From: Hansfordia pulvinata
Taxonomy: Eukaryota > Ascomycota > Sordariomycetes > Xylariales
DNA length: 64,000 bases
Direction of reading: 5' to 3'
NCBI GenBank assembly: GCA_006538405.1
Contig: BJKQ01000016.1
Location: 496,001 to 560,000 of the forward strand
The notes under the pieces are model-generated. The model did no database searches. It saw nothing but the letters and a program-made list of their open reading frames with translations, and was not told where the DNA came from. The position numbers and the translations under genes are program-made. This document shows, one piece after another, positions 36,162 to 47,448 of this stretch (positions within the stretch are counted from its first letter, which is position 1; each line of letters starts with the position of its first letter).

Positions 36162-38497
36162 TCAGAAACGCGCAGCGTACTCGTTGACCACGCCTACTGA
36201 CTCTGCGGAGCCGCTCTCTGCCGAGGAAAGGATATCGCGAACTGACCACACGGCCTGGGCGTCGCTGATGCGCTCCTCGTGGGCCGAGGGACATTCTGTC
36301 TGGGAAACGGCAAACCGTTCAAATATACTTCTGTCTTCGCGCTGCATAAGGGGAAGAAGCTTCGAAAGTATAACCGTTGCGATGTAATAGTTTTGGGTCT
36401 GGATGTAAAGGCCCTTGGCGCAGATGAGCAACGTCGAACGCAGCGCGTCCCTGTGCTTCTGCGCCGCGGGGACCGAGCCCAGCCTGGAGAGCGTATTGAA
36501 TCCTACGACTGACAGGTGGTGTAACAGCATGGAATGGTAATGCTCGAACCCGTGCCGCATGTAGTATAGTCGTACAAGGGTCTCCAGTTGGGCGCTCGAT
36601 TCCAGGGCCACCGTGTTGACTAGATTCATATCAACATCATCGACGGGCACGGCCATCGTCTCTGTGTCTCGAAATGGCTGGACGATGGTGGCATCAACTA
36701 TGTGTAAATAATCGAGACTGCGAACCATGGTCAGTATAAATTCCAGGATCTATTGGGCGCAAATTCATTCCAGCTCGCTGCTGGGGTGCGATGAAGCATC
36801 ACTCACTGCAGAGAGAATTGGCTTGGCAGTGATACACTTCTGGGGGCGAGGACTTCAGGTAAAGAGCCCATCCAACCAACCAGAGTAGCATACAGCTGTC
36901 GGGCTTGGGAGAAGGGCAGCGACCGTCCGGGCTGCGAGTTGCCATATTTGCACCATGCTAGCTGGCCTATTATGACAACAAGGTCGGCATAGGCCTTGAA
37001 CAAGCTCGGAAAGTTGATGGATATGACCGTATCGATGGTAGGATATTTGATCAAGATATCGCCATACCACTTCACCTGATGTGTGGGATGTGGTAGTGGG
37101 CTGAGAGACGATATGTCTATCGGAGGGGGCTGGTAGTAGTAAAAATCTTGCTTCCTGTGAAGAGTGAGAGTAAGCTTCTGACTCACGAAAGGGCACCAGA
37201 TCAAGCAATACGGACGTTGAGAAGCAAAATAGACACCACGCTGTGAAGTCCCTGGCATGCTTCGCCTTTGGATCCATTGGTGTCGTGGTTTTGGCAAACA
37301 AGCCCATCTTGTGGGCCATGGAGATTGCTTGATGTATGTAGATCCTCCCTACCCTGTCTAGACCACTCATGCTGTATGTTGCATTCATAATGATGGCAGC
37401 CTGGATAGTTGTGAGCCTTGCCATGCCGGCTTCTAGCTCCCAGAGTCTCCTAGCTTCGCCCATGAATTGATACCCAAGGGTGTGAGGATTCCAGAACTGT
37501 GCTCTATCCGAGACGATTCCAAGCACTTGCTACATATTCGAGGGTCAGCACACATATGAATATATGAAAGGGGGCGACCAAACTGACACAAGATTTGGCC
37601 AGAAGGGCGTTCACGAGAAGCGGCGAGCAAAGCTCAGTCCCACGTGCTACCATCTCGCCCAGGAACAAGTCCTTCTGGAAGCAGGGAAACGTGGCATATT
37701 CATGAAGGAAGAATGCCTCCAGCAACGACCTCATGAGTGTATCGTTTGAGGTGATCGAAGTATAATGGGATGGCCTTGTCATAGAAAGCAGGGGGTCGAC
37801 CAGCTGCACAGCATGATAGGGAATCATCAGATGACCACCATCCTGGTTAATGCGAGATGCGGATCGCGAGGATTGGCTTGCAGGACCAGTGCTGCCACTG
37901 TAGGCAGGTTGATGCACCAACGCTTCCACGTACGGGTTCCTGAAGTGATGCATGGGCGCCGGGATCCCGTCCACCAGTGGGCACACATAACGATAGCTCC
38001 TATCTGGCTGCAGGTTGAGCTGAAGGAGCAGGTGACCATCTTTCAGTCGGCGAAGAATGGACTCTGGGTCAACGCCAGCCCTGACACTTCGAAATATGTC
38101 TTGGGACTCGACCTCGGAGGTGTTCCGGATAAGGTCAAACAGCTCCTCGAAGGAAGAACGAGACTTTTCAACCTCTCCGAATCTCCTGCGCAGGCTCTTT
38201 TTGTTGGCGATGGTGGGGTCATAGACACAGCGCCAGCCTTTGGCGACGCAGGTTGAGCATTTCGGGGATCCACGATCGCACTGCACCAGGCAGCGAGTGT
38301 CAACACGGTAGGTCAGTTGACAAGGTTGCGCGGGTTCTTACTTTTGTCTTGCGCCGGCGGCAGGTCTCGCAGGACTCGGTCTGCTTGAAAGAGGGCGGCG
38401 CGGGGGCGGGCGGAGTAGGCGGTACGGCGCCGTTGTAGGCTGAGTGATCGCCGGCGCGCAGCAAGGGACGTAGAGCTGGGTGTGAATTAGGTGGCAT
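36162..38497 (-). CDS. Zn(II)2Cys6 transcription factor with fungal regulatory domain
   Basis: Five exons in transcription order: 38497-38342, 38280-37588, 37529-37216, 37154-36807 and 36717-36162, giving 688 residues with consistent phases. Intron 1 (61 bp) divides the zinc cluster at the same place as in the gene at 15111: Cys43-x2-Cys46-RRRKTK before it, Cys53-x6-Cys60-x2-Cys63-x6-Cys70 after it. Next come a linker, a short helical region (VESQDIFRSVRAGVDPESIL, about 110-130) and the long fungal_trans-type domain (SLLEAFFLHEYATFPCFQKD, ARDFTAWCLFCFST, YYYQPPPID). The expected role is nuclear, sequence-specific regulation of a pathway that the neighbours do not reveal. Intron 3 uses a weaker GTCCGT donor (37215), chosen because it alone keeps frame and family-like sequence; GTGAGT 29 bases downstream would leave an intron of only 32 bp and break the frame. 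A 13-bp minisatellite lies 68 bp upstream of the start codon. Confidence 0.87.
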
Positions 38498-41400
38498 CGT
38501 ACAAACGTGCGGGATCTGCCGCAGGGTCGATTCGGCCCACGGGCCCAGGAGGGAGGTGTATGGCGACACTGGTAGACGACACTGGTAGACGACACTGGTA
38601 GACGATACTGGTAGACGACACTGGTAGACGACACTGGTAGACGACACTGGTAGACGACACTGGTAGACGACACTGGTATAAGTTACCGTCGGGTGAGGAG
38701 GGCATGCCCGCGTCGCGACTAAGGAGACAAACACGGGGCGTACCCCCGGCACAGCACAACCTTACCTTTGCACCAACCCGCGATAACTGGTGCCCCGCCT
38801 TCCACCTTGCCGATTGTTCAAGAGGCAGTCGCGGCACGTCGGAGCAGTCAGGGCTTATGCAGGTTGTCCCTATATCTGCATAGATACATGTAAGGTACCA
38901 GGTTAAGTATGTACTCGTACAGGTAGATTCTGGAAACCATTAGTGGGAGCTACCTAGCGGTCTGTCTCTCTGTTACCCTGTAAACTGGAACATTATCAAC
39001 GACAGCGACGGAGCCACGACATAGGTACGAGTACCCAGGGCCACTTGGAACACATTGGGAATAGGTACCCGCTTAGTTTCAAAGGTATGATAAATACCAT
39101 GTATGTGACTCTCAGTCAGGGCCTGCGACGGGATCATGCCGGGCCAATGGACGACTTCACGAACCTCGCGTCACGCCGGGCCCGGCTTTCGACCAGCTTT
39201 ATTACCGAGATTGGCAAGACGAGTGCACGGATGCGCGGTGAAGACGGACGGGGCCACGAAGCACAGCGAAGTCTGGCTGCGTTCAATTCTACCAGGGTTC
39301 GTTGTGCATCGTCATTAGCTCTCGTCTGCTCTCATGCCCTACTATAGGCCAGGCTTCCAGCGGAGGCACGGAGGCTGTAGGCGGATTGCCACCTGCGTTG
39401 AGGAACCGGACACCGATGCCCTACTCCGTAAAGCGCAGCAGCCGCCGTGCGCAGCTGAGGGAAGTTCAGCTACCAAAGTAGGTACTTCGCCACAGCGTGG
39501 AATCGATTGGCTTGCGGGGTAACAAGCCGAGCCCTGATGTCCCGGGTATTGGTCTACGAGCAAGATGCCTCTCAGTCAATGTGATCAGGTCAAGACGGTG
39601 CTCAACTACAGTTCAATCTTCATGGATGGTGGAATGCTGTATGACATATTATGTCTACCTAGTGACCGTATCTATCGCTATCAGACGTGCAGCATCTGAT
39701 TGAATGATGATTGCACAACTCTGGGGTCTTTCAGCTATGGGGCACATTCATTGACCGCGCACGCTACGCTGGGCCAACCGCGCGCCTGGCGCCTACAGCA
39801 GCGGATGCGATCGTGCCGGCGTCTCCCGACAATTTGCACTCCGCAGGGTCCATCTAATAGATCGCATCTGAACCATGTATGTAAGCCCTCATCCATTAGC
39901 ATCGTCTGGCACGACTTCTATTGCTTGATGGGCCTGGACAGACCTGTGTGAGTCACCTGCCCGCCTAAGCTCTCTGCTTTCCCGGGACAGGCCATTCAGG
40001 CTTCTGACGGGAACCCCCGCCCACCACAATCATTCGCGAATCGACTGGTAACTACCTAGACCTACCTCAGCTGAACAGACCCAGAGCACTCGTACGTCTA
40101 TTGTCCCTCTGTCCTCCCAACAGGTGTACCTAGTGTACCTATCGTAAGCGTACCTAACACCAGGTACCTCAGAATGGATACCTATGGATATTTCAGGCGG
40201 GGGTTTGTGGAAGGTATGTAACTTTGTACTACCGACGGGGCGGGCCACCAGAGACTGCCTCGCGTACCCATGTGCGTTCAGGAGCAGCCCGTCGTCACCC
40301 TTCCTTCTGCCGCCTCGTGTTGAACCCCTTGGCTTCTCACTACCTGCCCACCTGTCAATTCTCCTTATCCTGCCGCCCACTTGCATTACTCGCCGCTCCA
40401 CTGCCACCCGGGGCCGTCCAAACCTTGAACCCGATTGATCTGACTGCCTGCTCCTTTGCAGACGCGCGTCGACGTCCTCTCCCAACAGCCCACGTCGTCG
40501 CAACAAAGCCCAAAACTGGTCCGGCGAAACGCCGCGCGACACGACACGACGCGCGCATCGGGAGGTTCTTTGTGGCACCCGCCGCCCTGGCCTGTTGCCT
40601 CTCCGGCCTTGTTGTCGCTCGCGACGTGTCGTTCCTCGCCCACGGCATTTACCTGGTTGTCTCCTTGCCACCAGAATCCCACTCCTCGATTCCCTAGGCC
40701 GGCCCCCAACCTGCCGCCCTGCTCGTCACGCCTGCTCCCTAAACTGTCACGCAGCTTGTGGCGAGGCCCGTCTGCCCTGGGACTTCTTTCCTGCGGCGTA
40801 CGACGACTCGCACATCGGTACCTCATCCCGACTGCCAGTCGCTCGTTCATCTGCAACGTCATTCTGCAGGTCTCCAGGTCTCCCGAAATCCAGCAAGGTA
40901 CGTTCAACTGCTGCTTTTCTTGCTTGTCGCGCCTCGTTTCCTGCCACCCATCGTGCTGCGCTGCTTTTCAGCGCTGGCCCCAGCAGATCTTCCGGCATAA
41001 GGCGCGTGCGCCCGCGCGCACGGCTGCTTCGAGTCCTCATAACATCAATCCACGAGTATGCCCCGAAAGACGGCGGGGAGAGGGGCGTCTGAGCGTCGCA
41101 GAAATTACCGCGCCGCTCTTCCTGTCCCTGCGCCTACAGATACCTCAGAAGATACTTGCCCAACAGCAGCGCAATCTGCACTTGGCTTGGATGGAAGACC
41201 ACTCTGCCATGAGCCGATCAGGCTGGTATTCATCCCACCAACCCCCGCCCAAACCCTCTCAGACACAGCACGGCGGAAACCCCTTTAACCCCCCCCCCCG
41301 GTCCTCGCTTCTGGCTGCGGCTTGTCAACAATCACATATGGCCGTTACCGACTGCGGACTAGCACAGTGGGAGCTGGTCGTGCCTTGATCCATAGTGGCT

Positions 41401-42493
41401 GATAGCCCGCCCCGTCACACCTGCACCACCCCCAATCCCCCCGTGTCAGCCGAGCACGCCTGGGCCATCGCCCTGGGTCCAACCCTATCAACAGTCTGAG
41501 CCAGCACCTCACTGTTCCATCAACGCCCCTTATTCAGGTCTGCAACTGGTCGGGACTGGCGCGATATGAGCCGCATCACCCTGCCTGGCCCATCCGTCAG
41601 CCTGTCCAGATCCCATGTCCTCCCAGCTCTGCTTGCCCCGACCCCCGCCCCTTCCTTACTCGTACTCACGAGCGGCGTTTACCTCCACACCGGGCTGTTG
41701 TCATCATAGTGGACCCGCCAGCCACAAGCGTTCCGTTCGGACGGGGAGCTGCCGATACTTGTACTCACCCTCCCGCCTTCTTGCCTGCCTACTCGTACGT
41801 ACATGCCTCACTTACCTGCTCATCGTTGCAACTCTGCGCGTTTGTCCTCGGGCGCGCATCCCCGTCCCTGATCTCCTGTTACTGCATGGTGGAGTGACGC
41901 CCTCGCGGCCTCCACGGCGTGAACCCGCCGAATCCGAATCCGGTGACGAGCGGCCCTGGGCGAACTACTCGTACAAGGCGGGACCCGGCTCCCAACCAGG
42001 AATCTTCCCTGTGGCCTCTATCCGGCTCCGGCCGTGCCTTGCATGCCATCGTGCGCATGCATGTGTGCGTGCGGGCGCCTGATCGTACCTTTGTCTTGAC
42101 ACTTCTACCCGTGTCTCAACCACTCTGCCCTCCATCCATTGATTCTGTTTTCCCCTTCATAATTCCCGCCCTCACGGTGCCCCCAGTGCTACGAGTACTC
42201 GTGCACGTCGACGAAGCACGGCAAGATCGACTCAGAAGAACCGGGGGTCCCCCGAAACATCCCCTGCTCTTCGCTCACGGGCCGCCGCCCTCCACCGAGC
42301 TTGGGCAACCCGCTCGCTGCCTCCCTCCTTCACTGGCCAACACAATGCCCTTGTTATCGCCAAGCCATTTCACCACTGCCCGCATTGCCTCGTGCTCTCT
42401 CTAGCATCGCAAGCCATCTTCCATCTTCCATCCCTCTCGCTTTTGTTTTCTGGTCGCCGTCATATCCCACGGCTCAATTGCGCGGTGCCCGTC
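38498..42493. other. Long intergenic region with minisatellite; probable leader of the kelch-BTB gene
   Basis: Four kilobases without a supported gene. Near the left end is the 13-bp minisatellite (38565-38681). From about 40200 the plus strand is strongly C/T-rich and carries many overlapping Pro/Ser/Arg-rich ORFs with no domains, consistent with a long promoter or 5' leader. Palindrome-family motifs lie near 38924, 39026, 41661, 41791, 41967 and 42191; GTACCTA-type motifs lie at 40120-40165. Confidence 0.5.
38565..38681. repeat. 13-bp minisatellite GACACTGGTAGAC, nine units
   Basis: Nine contiguous 13-bp units; the fourth differs by one base (GATACTGGTAGAC) and the ninth decays at its end. 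There are no spacers between units, so it is not a CRISPR array. It lies 68 bp upstream of the start codon of the minus-strand regulator, inside its promoter or 5' leader, so copy number could affect expression (inference). Confidence 0.93.
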
Positions 42494-45400
42494 ATGTCAG
42501 CGCCATCGCTTTCAGCCGAGTCCCCTGAACGTCGAGGCACCTCTCCCGGGCTGCCCTCAGGAGACCAGGATCAAGCCTCCCCCGAGCCTCGAGGCCGTGT
42601 CTCGCAACTTCACTCCAAAAGCAGCTCTAACTTACTCAGCGACGTCTACCAGGGTATTCGAAAAGCCATTCCCGCCCGCGACGAATCCAGCACTCGCCTG
42701 GGCAGAAATACGCCTTCGCGCCTCAATCTCAGGCCCTTGTCACCTGCAGCCCAACCTGCACCCGGGCTGGCCACCGCCCCCTTGTCCGCCGCCCCCTCTG
42801 CATCTCAACGCCCCCAGCATGCTCGGAACCTGAGCCTGCAGGACAGCCTCCACAAGCCTCTACCGGAGCCACCGCCACCTTCCCTCTCTCCTGCCAGCCC
42901 ATCCACCCCCTTGGCATCTCTTATCAACATTGAGAGCAGCCTCGACGCCATCAGCGAACAACCGAGACCCGAGACGCGAGCTGAAGGCACGCTCGGCTCC
43001 ATGGACCCTAGCACCTCCAATTCAACGACCCAAGTATACAGCGGTGGCATGGACTTGAGCAACAGCCAAATAAATCTCCCCAGACACGACGCTCCCAGGA
43101 CCGAGGCGCATCCCGACAGCGGCATGGCACCGCGAACGAACAATGGCTCCTTTGGAGCTGGACAGTCTCCGCCGCCTGTGAATGTCGATGGAAGCCACAA
43201 TACCCACAGCCACGCCAACAGCGGCCACACCAACGCAAACAGCACAAACCCGACGACCAACACCGCATCCGCGTCGACTAAAGCTCCGAGCTCTACTCCA
43301 GCTACTACTGCCCCGTCCTCGGGGGCCTCCTCAGCTCACCTATCTGGGCTAATGTGTAATGTGCATCGTACCACAGGTCGGGAACCCCACCCCCTCGTGG
43401 GTGCCACGACAACAATACTCGGAGACAAACTATACGTGTTTGGCGGCAGGATCCTGTCGCGCAGTAGGCCTGCGCCCTTGACCGCAGACCTGTACGAGTT
43501 GGATCTGATCAAGCGGCACTGGACCAAGCTGGAAACACAGGGCGATGTGCCCCCGCCACGCTACTTTCACTCGATGTGCGCATTGGGCGACACCAAGATG
43601 GTCTGCTACGGCGGCATGTCGCCCACGACGAGCCATCCCCCTTCGGCTACTGCGGACCAGCAGCCCGAAGTGACTGTCATGTCCGACATATACATCTATG
43701 ATGTGACCACAAACAAATGGACCTACGTACCATCAACCGACGCACCACAAGGCCGTTATGCGCATTGTGCATGCATCTTGCCCTCTGGAGCCTCCTTCTC
43801 CTCCAACAAAGCCCCACTGTCCGCTTTGCAACACAATCCGCCCAGTGCCAACCCCAACGAGGGGAGGATTGGCATAAGCATTGATGGCACGGGTGGTGCC
43901 GAAATGGTAGTCGTCGGCGGTCAGGATGGAGCCAATCACTACATCGAACAGATCAGTGTCTTTAACCTCAGGAGTCTCAAGTGGACCTCGACACAGTCCC
44001 TCGGAAAATCGTGTGGTGCATACCGCAGCGTTGTTGCTCCGGTGCCTGCGGCCGTCAACGCGAAACTTGGCAAGGCCGGGGCCGGAGGTCTCCGGACTGA
44101 TGGCAGCAGCGTTTCCGACGGGCTTAATAAGGAAGCGGGCGCTTCAATGCTCATATATTCCAACTACAACTTCTTGGATGTCAAGCTGGAACTGCAGATT
44201 CGCGGTCCTGACGGAGCGCTCGCCGAAAAACCCATGTCAGGCACCTACTCCCCTCCAGGACTACGCTTCCCCAACGGCGGTGTCATTGACACCCACTTCG
44301 TCGTCAGTGGGACCTACCTCACCAGCTCCAAGCAGGAATACGCACTTTGGGCTCTAGACTTGCGGACTCTGACGTGGTCGCGCATCGATGCAGGCGGCAG
44401 CGTCTTCAGTCAGGGCAGCTGGAACCGAGGTGTTCTATGGAACAGGAGGAACACGTTCGTCATTCTCGGCAACCGGAAGCGCAGTCTGGTGGATGATTAT
44501 AACCACCGCAGAATCAACTTCTCCAACGTGTGCATGGTGGAGCTTGAAGCCTTTGGATTCTACGACAACCCTCGCAAGACATCACCGCTGTCCGGCTTTG
44601 TCTCGGTCAGCAGCCCGTACGCAGTGCCTGGGCTCAGCGTTGCCCGCAAGGCTGGATGGAGCCATGGCGGACGTGCCCACTCGCGCGCAGCAGAGGAGTT
44701 GGGCGAAAAGGCCCTAGGACTGCGCGAGCTTGCTGACATGGATCTGCTTTGCATTGACGGGCAGCGGATACCTGTCAATTCTCGCGTTGTAGGACGTCGA
44801 TGGGGCCCTTATTTCGTGCAACTGCTTCGAGAGGGTGCTGCTTCACAGGACGGCAGTGACCTCAGGGCGGGCATGAACGGGCAAGCCGGGACACGCATGT
44901 CGACCATGACTATCACCCAAGCCAACAGGAACACCGGCGACAGCAGCATGTCCTTGGCAACGACGTTGGCAAATTCATCAGCGGGATCCATCAAGCCCCC
45001 AAGCACCATGGGCACCTCCATCTCAGGGACAAGCGGGCCTACCGACACCCCCTCGTTGACCTCAACGCCGACCCCAGCGTCGCTGCCACCAAACTCGCGC
45101 CCCCGTTGCCTCTACCTTCCACATACATACCTGACTGTGCAGGCACTGTTGCACTTCTTGTACACGTCGAATCTCGCGCCAGCTTCGTCGCCTTTGTGCA
45201 CGCCACAGATTCTCTGCTCGTTGCTGCAGATCGCGCGTCCCTACAAGGTGGATGGCCTGTTGGAGGCAGTCGTAGAGAGGCTGCACGCGCTTCTGGATTC
45301 GCGCAATGCGGCAGCGGTCTTCAATGCCACGGCCATGGCTGCAGGGGGCGGGCGAGGGATTGACGGCAGCATCAGCCTGGACCTCTTCGCCGGCCCGGAA

Positions 45401-45814
45401 GACACAGCAACGCCGGGCGAAGGGACGGCGGCATTAGATGGGCGGTCGGGATCGGTCTCGCAGGCAAACGAAGCCACCCGGGGCTTGGATGGGCTGAGAA
45501 TCAACACGGGTGTGTCTGCCGGGAGACAGGATGAGAACGGAGAGGTGAGCACAACTGCCAGCGTGTCGGGCAGCGAGTGGGGCAGCGAGGCGGGAGATGG
45601 AGAGCGAGAAGCGGCGCAAGAGGTGTGGAATGGGCAGCTTAGCAGCGTGATCGGACTGCAAAAGAGAGGCTTGCGCGGTCTCATGGAGGGAAGGAGAATG
45701 AGGGCAACCGTGGACCGGGAACGTGGTGACGGAGGCCGAAGCTCCGAGCGACACGGTGGTAGTGGGGCAGACCGGCCTGGACAACGAGTTGGACTGGGGA
45801 TTGGTAGCTCGTAG
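42494..45814 (+). CDS. Kelch-repeat and BTB protein, Ral2-like Ras-pathway regulator
   Basis: One exon with 1106 residues from ATG 42494 (MSAPSLSAESPERRG); the frame stays open upstream, but no better start is seen. The N-terminal third (1-285) is Ser/Pro/Thr-rich and disordered. Kelch repeats (about 290-670) form a beta-propeller, with blades at VGATTTILGDKLYVFGGR, YFHSMCALGDTKMVCYGG and YAHCACILPSGA, and the typical Gly-Gly plus Tyr/Trp spacing (DLYELDLIKRHWTKL). A BTB/POZ fold (about 740-935) is split by a Ser/Thr-rich insert: LLCIDGQRIPVNSRVVGRRW, then YLTVQALLHFLYTSNLAP and the following helices. This arrangement matches fission yeast Ral2, needed for Ras1 activation, and resembles animal LZTR1; orthology is inferred. 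The acidic, Ser-rich C-terminus has no motif I recognise. Galactose-oxidase annotation would be wrong because the catalytic residues are not apparent. Confidence 0.82.
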   Translation: MSAPSLSAESPERRGTSPGLPSGDQDQASPEPRGRVSQLHSKSSSNLLSDVYQGIRKAIPARDESSTRLGRNTPSRLNLRPLSPAAQPAPGLATAPLSAAPSASQRPQHARNLSLQDSLHKPLPEPPPPSLSPASPSTPLASLINIESSLDAISEQPRPETRAEGTLGSMDPSTSNSTTQVYSGGMDLSNSQINLPRHDAPRTEAHPDSGMAPRTNNGSFGAGQSPPPVNVDGSHNTHSHANSGHTNANSTNPTTNTASASTKAPSSTPATTAPSSGASSAHLSGLMCNVHRTTGREPHPLVGATTTILGDKLYVFGGRILSRSRPAPLTADLYELDLIKRHWTKLETQGDVPPPRYFHSMCALGDTKMVCYGGMSPTTSHPPSATADQQPEVTVMSDIYIYDVTTNKWTYVPSTDAPQGRYAHCACILPSGASFSSNKAPLSALQHNPPSANPNEGRIGISIDGTGGAEMVVVGGQDGANHYIEQISVFNLRSLKWTSTQSLGKSCGAYRSVVAPVPAAVNAKLGKAGAGGLRTDGSSVSDGLNKEAGASMLIYSNYNFLDVKLELQIRGPDGALAEKPMSGTYSPPGLRFPNGGVIDTHFVVSGTYLTSSKQEYALWALDLRTLTWSRIDAGGSVFSQGSWNRGVLWNRRNTFVILGNRKRSLVDDYNHRRINFSNVCMVELEAFGFYDNPRKTSPLSGFVSVSSPYAVPGLSVARKAGWSHGGRAHSRAAEELGEKALGLRELADMDLLCIDGQRIPVNSRVVGRRWGPYFVQLLREGAASQDGSDLRAGMNGQAGTRMSTMTITQANRNTGDSSMSLATTLANSSAGSIKPPSTMGTSISGTSGPTDTPSLTSTPTPASLPPNSRPRCLYLPHTYLTVQALLHFLYTSNLAPASSPLCTPQILCSLLQIARPYKVDGLLEAVVERLHALLDSRNAAAVFNATAMAAGGGRGIDGSISLDLFAGPEDTATPGEGTAALDGRSGSVSQANEATRGLDGLRINTGVSAGRQDENGEVSTTASVSGSEWGSEAGDGEREAAQEVWNGQLSSVIGLQKRGLRGLMEGRRMRATVDRERGDGGRSSERHGGSGADRPGQRVGLGIGSS

Positions 45815-47448
45815 GAGGCCTCGGAATGGAATTAGCGATGAAGGTCGCATCGAACAGTCAACAAGTTCATGGCCTATGGGCGTGTTCCTGTTGTGGGTGT
45901 CAGAAGAGTCAACCCATCTAAGCACACCAGACCGATAATCATGATGACACGTTTGTGGGTTCCACAGATAGGCAAGACTGATGCTAAAGAGGGCATGCAA
46001 CTTGAGGTGGCGGAGTGGCTCGCTCGTCACAAAACGGTTCGCAGGAGACGGGATCCTCCCAGATACAAAGTCGAATTCATAATCATCGGCATTTGGGAGT
46101 GGTGATTTGCCGACGCGTGATTTGCCGACGCGTCGACCTAGACTTTGAATTCTGACCAGGATCGGCCTCAGCGGCAGCGGACAGGCAGTTAAGGGGGACG
46201 CTCCTTACCATGTAAAGGTCTCTCTCTGCGACTGTGCGAGCACTCTGACGGAGGCACGTTATGTGTACGTTAGGTGCTTAGGCGGAGATAGAAAGCGATG
46301 AGCCGGCCCAGGGCGGGGACAAGGTGGCGCGTGGCGGCGCGGACATGCCGCCCGCGAGTCCTCGCAAACTGATGAGAGGGATTAACCGGCATAACGTGCC
46401 GAGTGCGAGCATACCTGCCGACAGTCGGGTTGATGATTCGTTGTTGGCGGGCTGCTTTTATCGAGCATTCGAGGTGGCTTTCTCCTACCTTTCCTCCGCC
46501 GTTTCTTCCGCTGCTGCTTGTTGCATCGCCGGCTCCGGATCGAATGCTGCGCACGGAGCTCGGGCGCGAGACCGTCCCGGGCAGTGACGCCGGAGCTAGG
46601 CGCACGAAGCGACGAAGACCCGTCGTCGTGGTACGCGGGTACGAGTCCTGCTTCGGGGTCGAAATACGCAACTTCGATACGCACAGCCGGCGCGTGCTGG
46701 CATTCAAGGCTCTTGGATCTCGAGGCTTTAGGCGGTCGTTTGCCACCGCGAGGTCCGAGAGGGCAGGATTACGAACGAACATGGACCAGTCAATCCTATC
46801 GGCATCTCGCCACGCTTATATAACGTTGATCTCCATCCTATGGTGTGCACCGACTCCTGCCGGACCCAAGGTGCCCTTGGAGGGACGGATGAATTTGTGG
46901 CGAGAGGGCCGCTTTTGCGGTCCACACCAACGCGCGTATCTACCTACTCGTACCTTACCTAAGGTACGAGTTAGGTAGGCAGTCACGAAGTATATCATTC
47001 AGCCCCGGCGAGTTCCACTGCTCCGTCAATCCATTCGCCGCCGCCGCCGCCGGGCACTGATACGCCGGGCTTTGAAAACGGCTGCCCCTGTGTCGACATA
47101 CAACACCACCATCGAACGTCGCCACCAGGGACCCAAAGGCACGGGTAATGTGCGAAGGAAATTCGCCATTGGTCCCACCCGCAGCAACAAATGCTTACTA
47201 CCCATCTGTCGTTCAGACCCCGCCTCAATTGAAATAACGTCTAAAAAAAGATACGGAGCGTGGCTGCTGGCGGGTGGGTGCGCATGATCCTAATAAAGAC
47301 CTACGAGCCCCGTGGCTACCAGAGAGTCGGCCGATTGTTCCGCAACCCTACCTACCTACTTCTAGGCTGGCACCGTGCGCCAATACTTGCTCGGGCTCAT
47401 CGAACCCGTCTCCTTCTCGACAACACTGGCTCTGTTCGCTTCGTCACC
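45815..47448. other. Intergenic tract with short duplications and a hairpin
   Basis: No gene is supported. It includes a 15-bp tandem duplication GTGATTTGCCGACGC (46102-46131) and an imperfect hairpin at 46941-46977 in which the two dispersed motif families meet. A CGCCGC run lies at 47037-47055. The last 100 bp form the leader of the secreted-protein gene. Confidence 0.5.
46941..46977. repeat. Inverted repeat (hairpin) of the GTACC/TACGAG family
   Basis: The arms 46941-46957 and 46960-46977 pair perfectly except for one bulged T, around a 2-nt centre; the core reads CTCGTACCTTA-CC-TAAGGTACGAG. It joins a TACTCGTAC element and a TACCTAAGGTA element in one structure. Confidence 0.8.

Noticed and set aside
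38565..38681. Regular short repeats considered as a CRISPR array
   Set aside because: The 13-bp units are contiguous with no spacers, no cas genes exist and the genome is fungal; it is a minisatellite.
40456..41388. 310-residue plus-strand ORF upstream of the kelch-BTB gene
   Set aside because: Pro/Ser/Arg-rich, overlaps equally long ORFs in other frames and has no domain; probably leader or promoter sequence.
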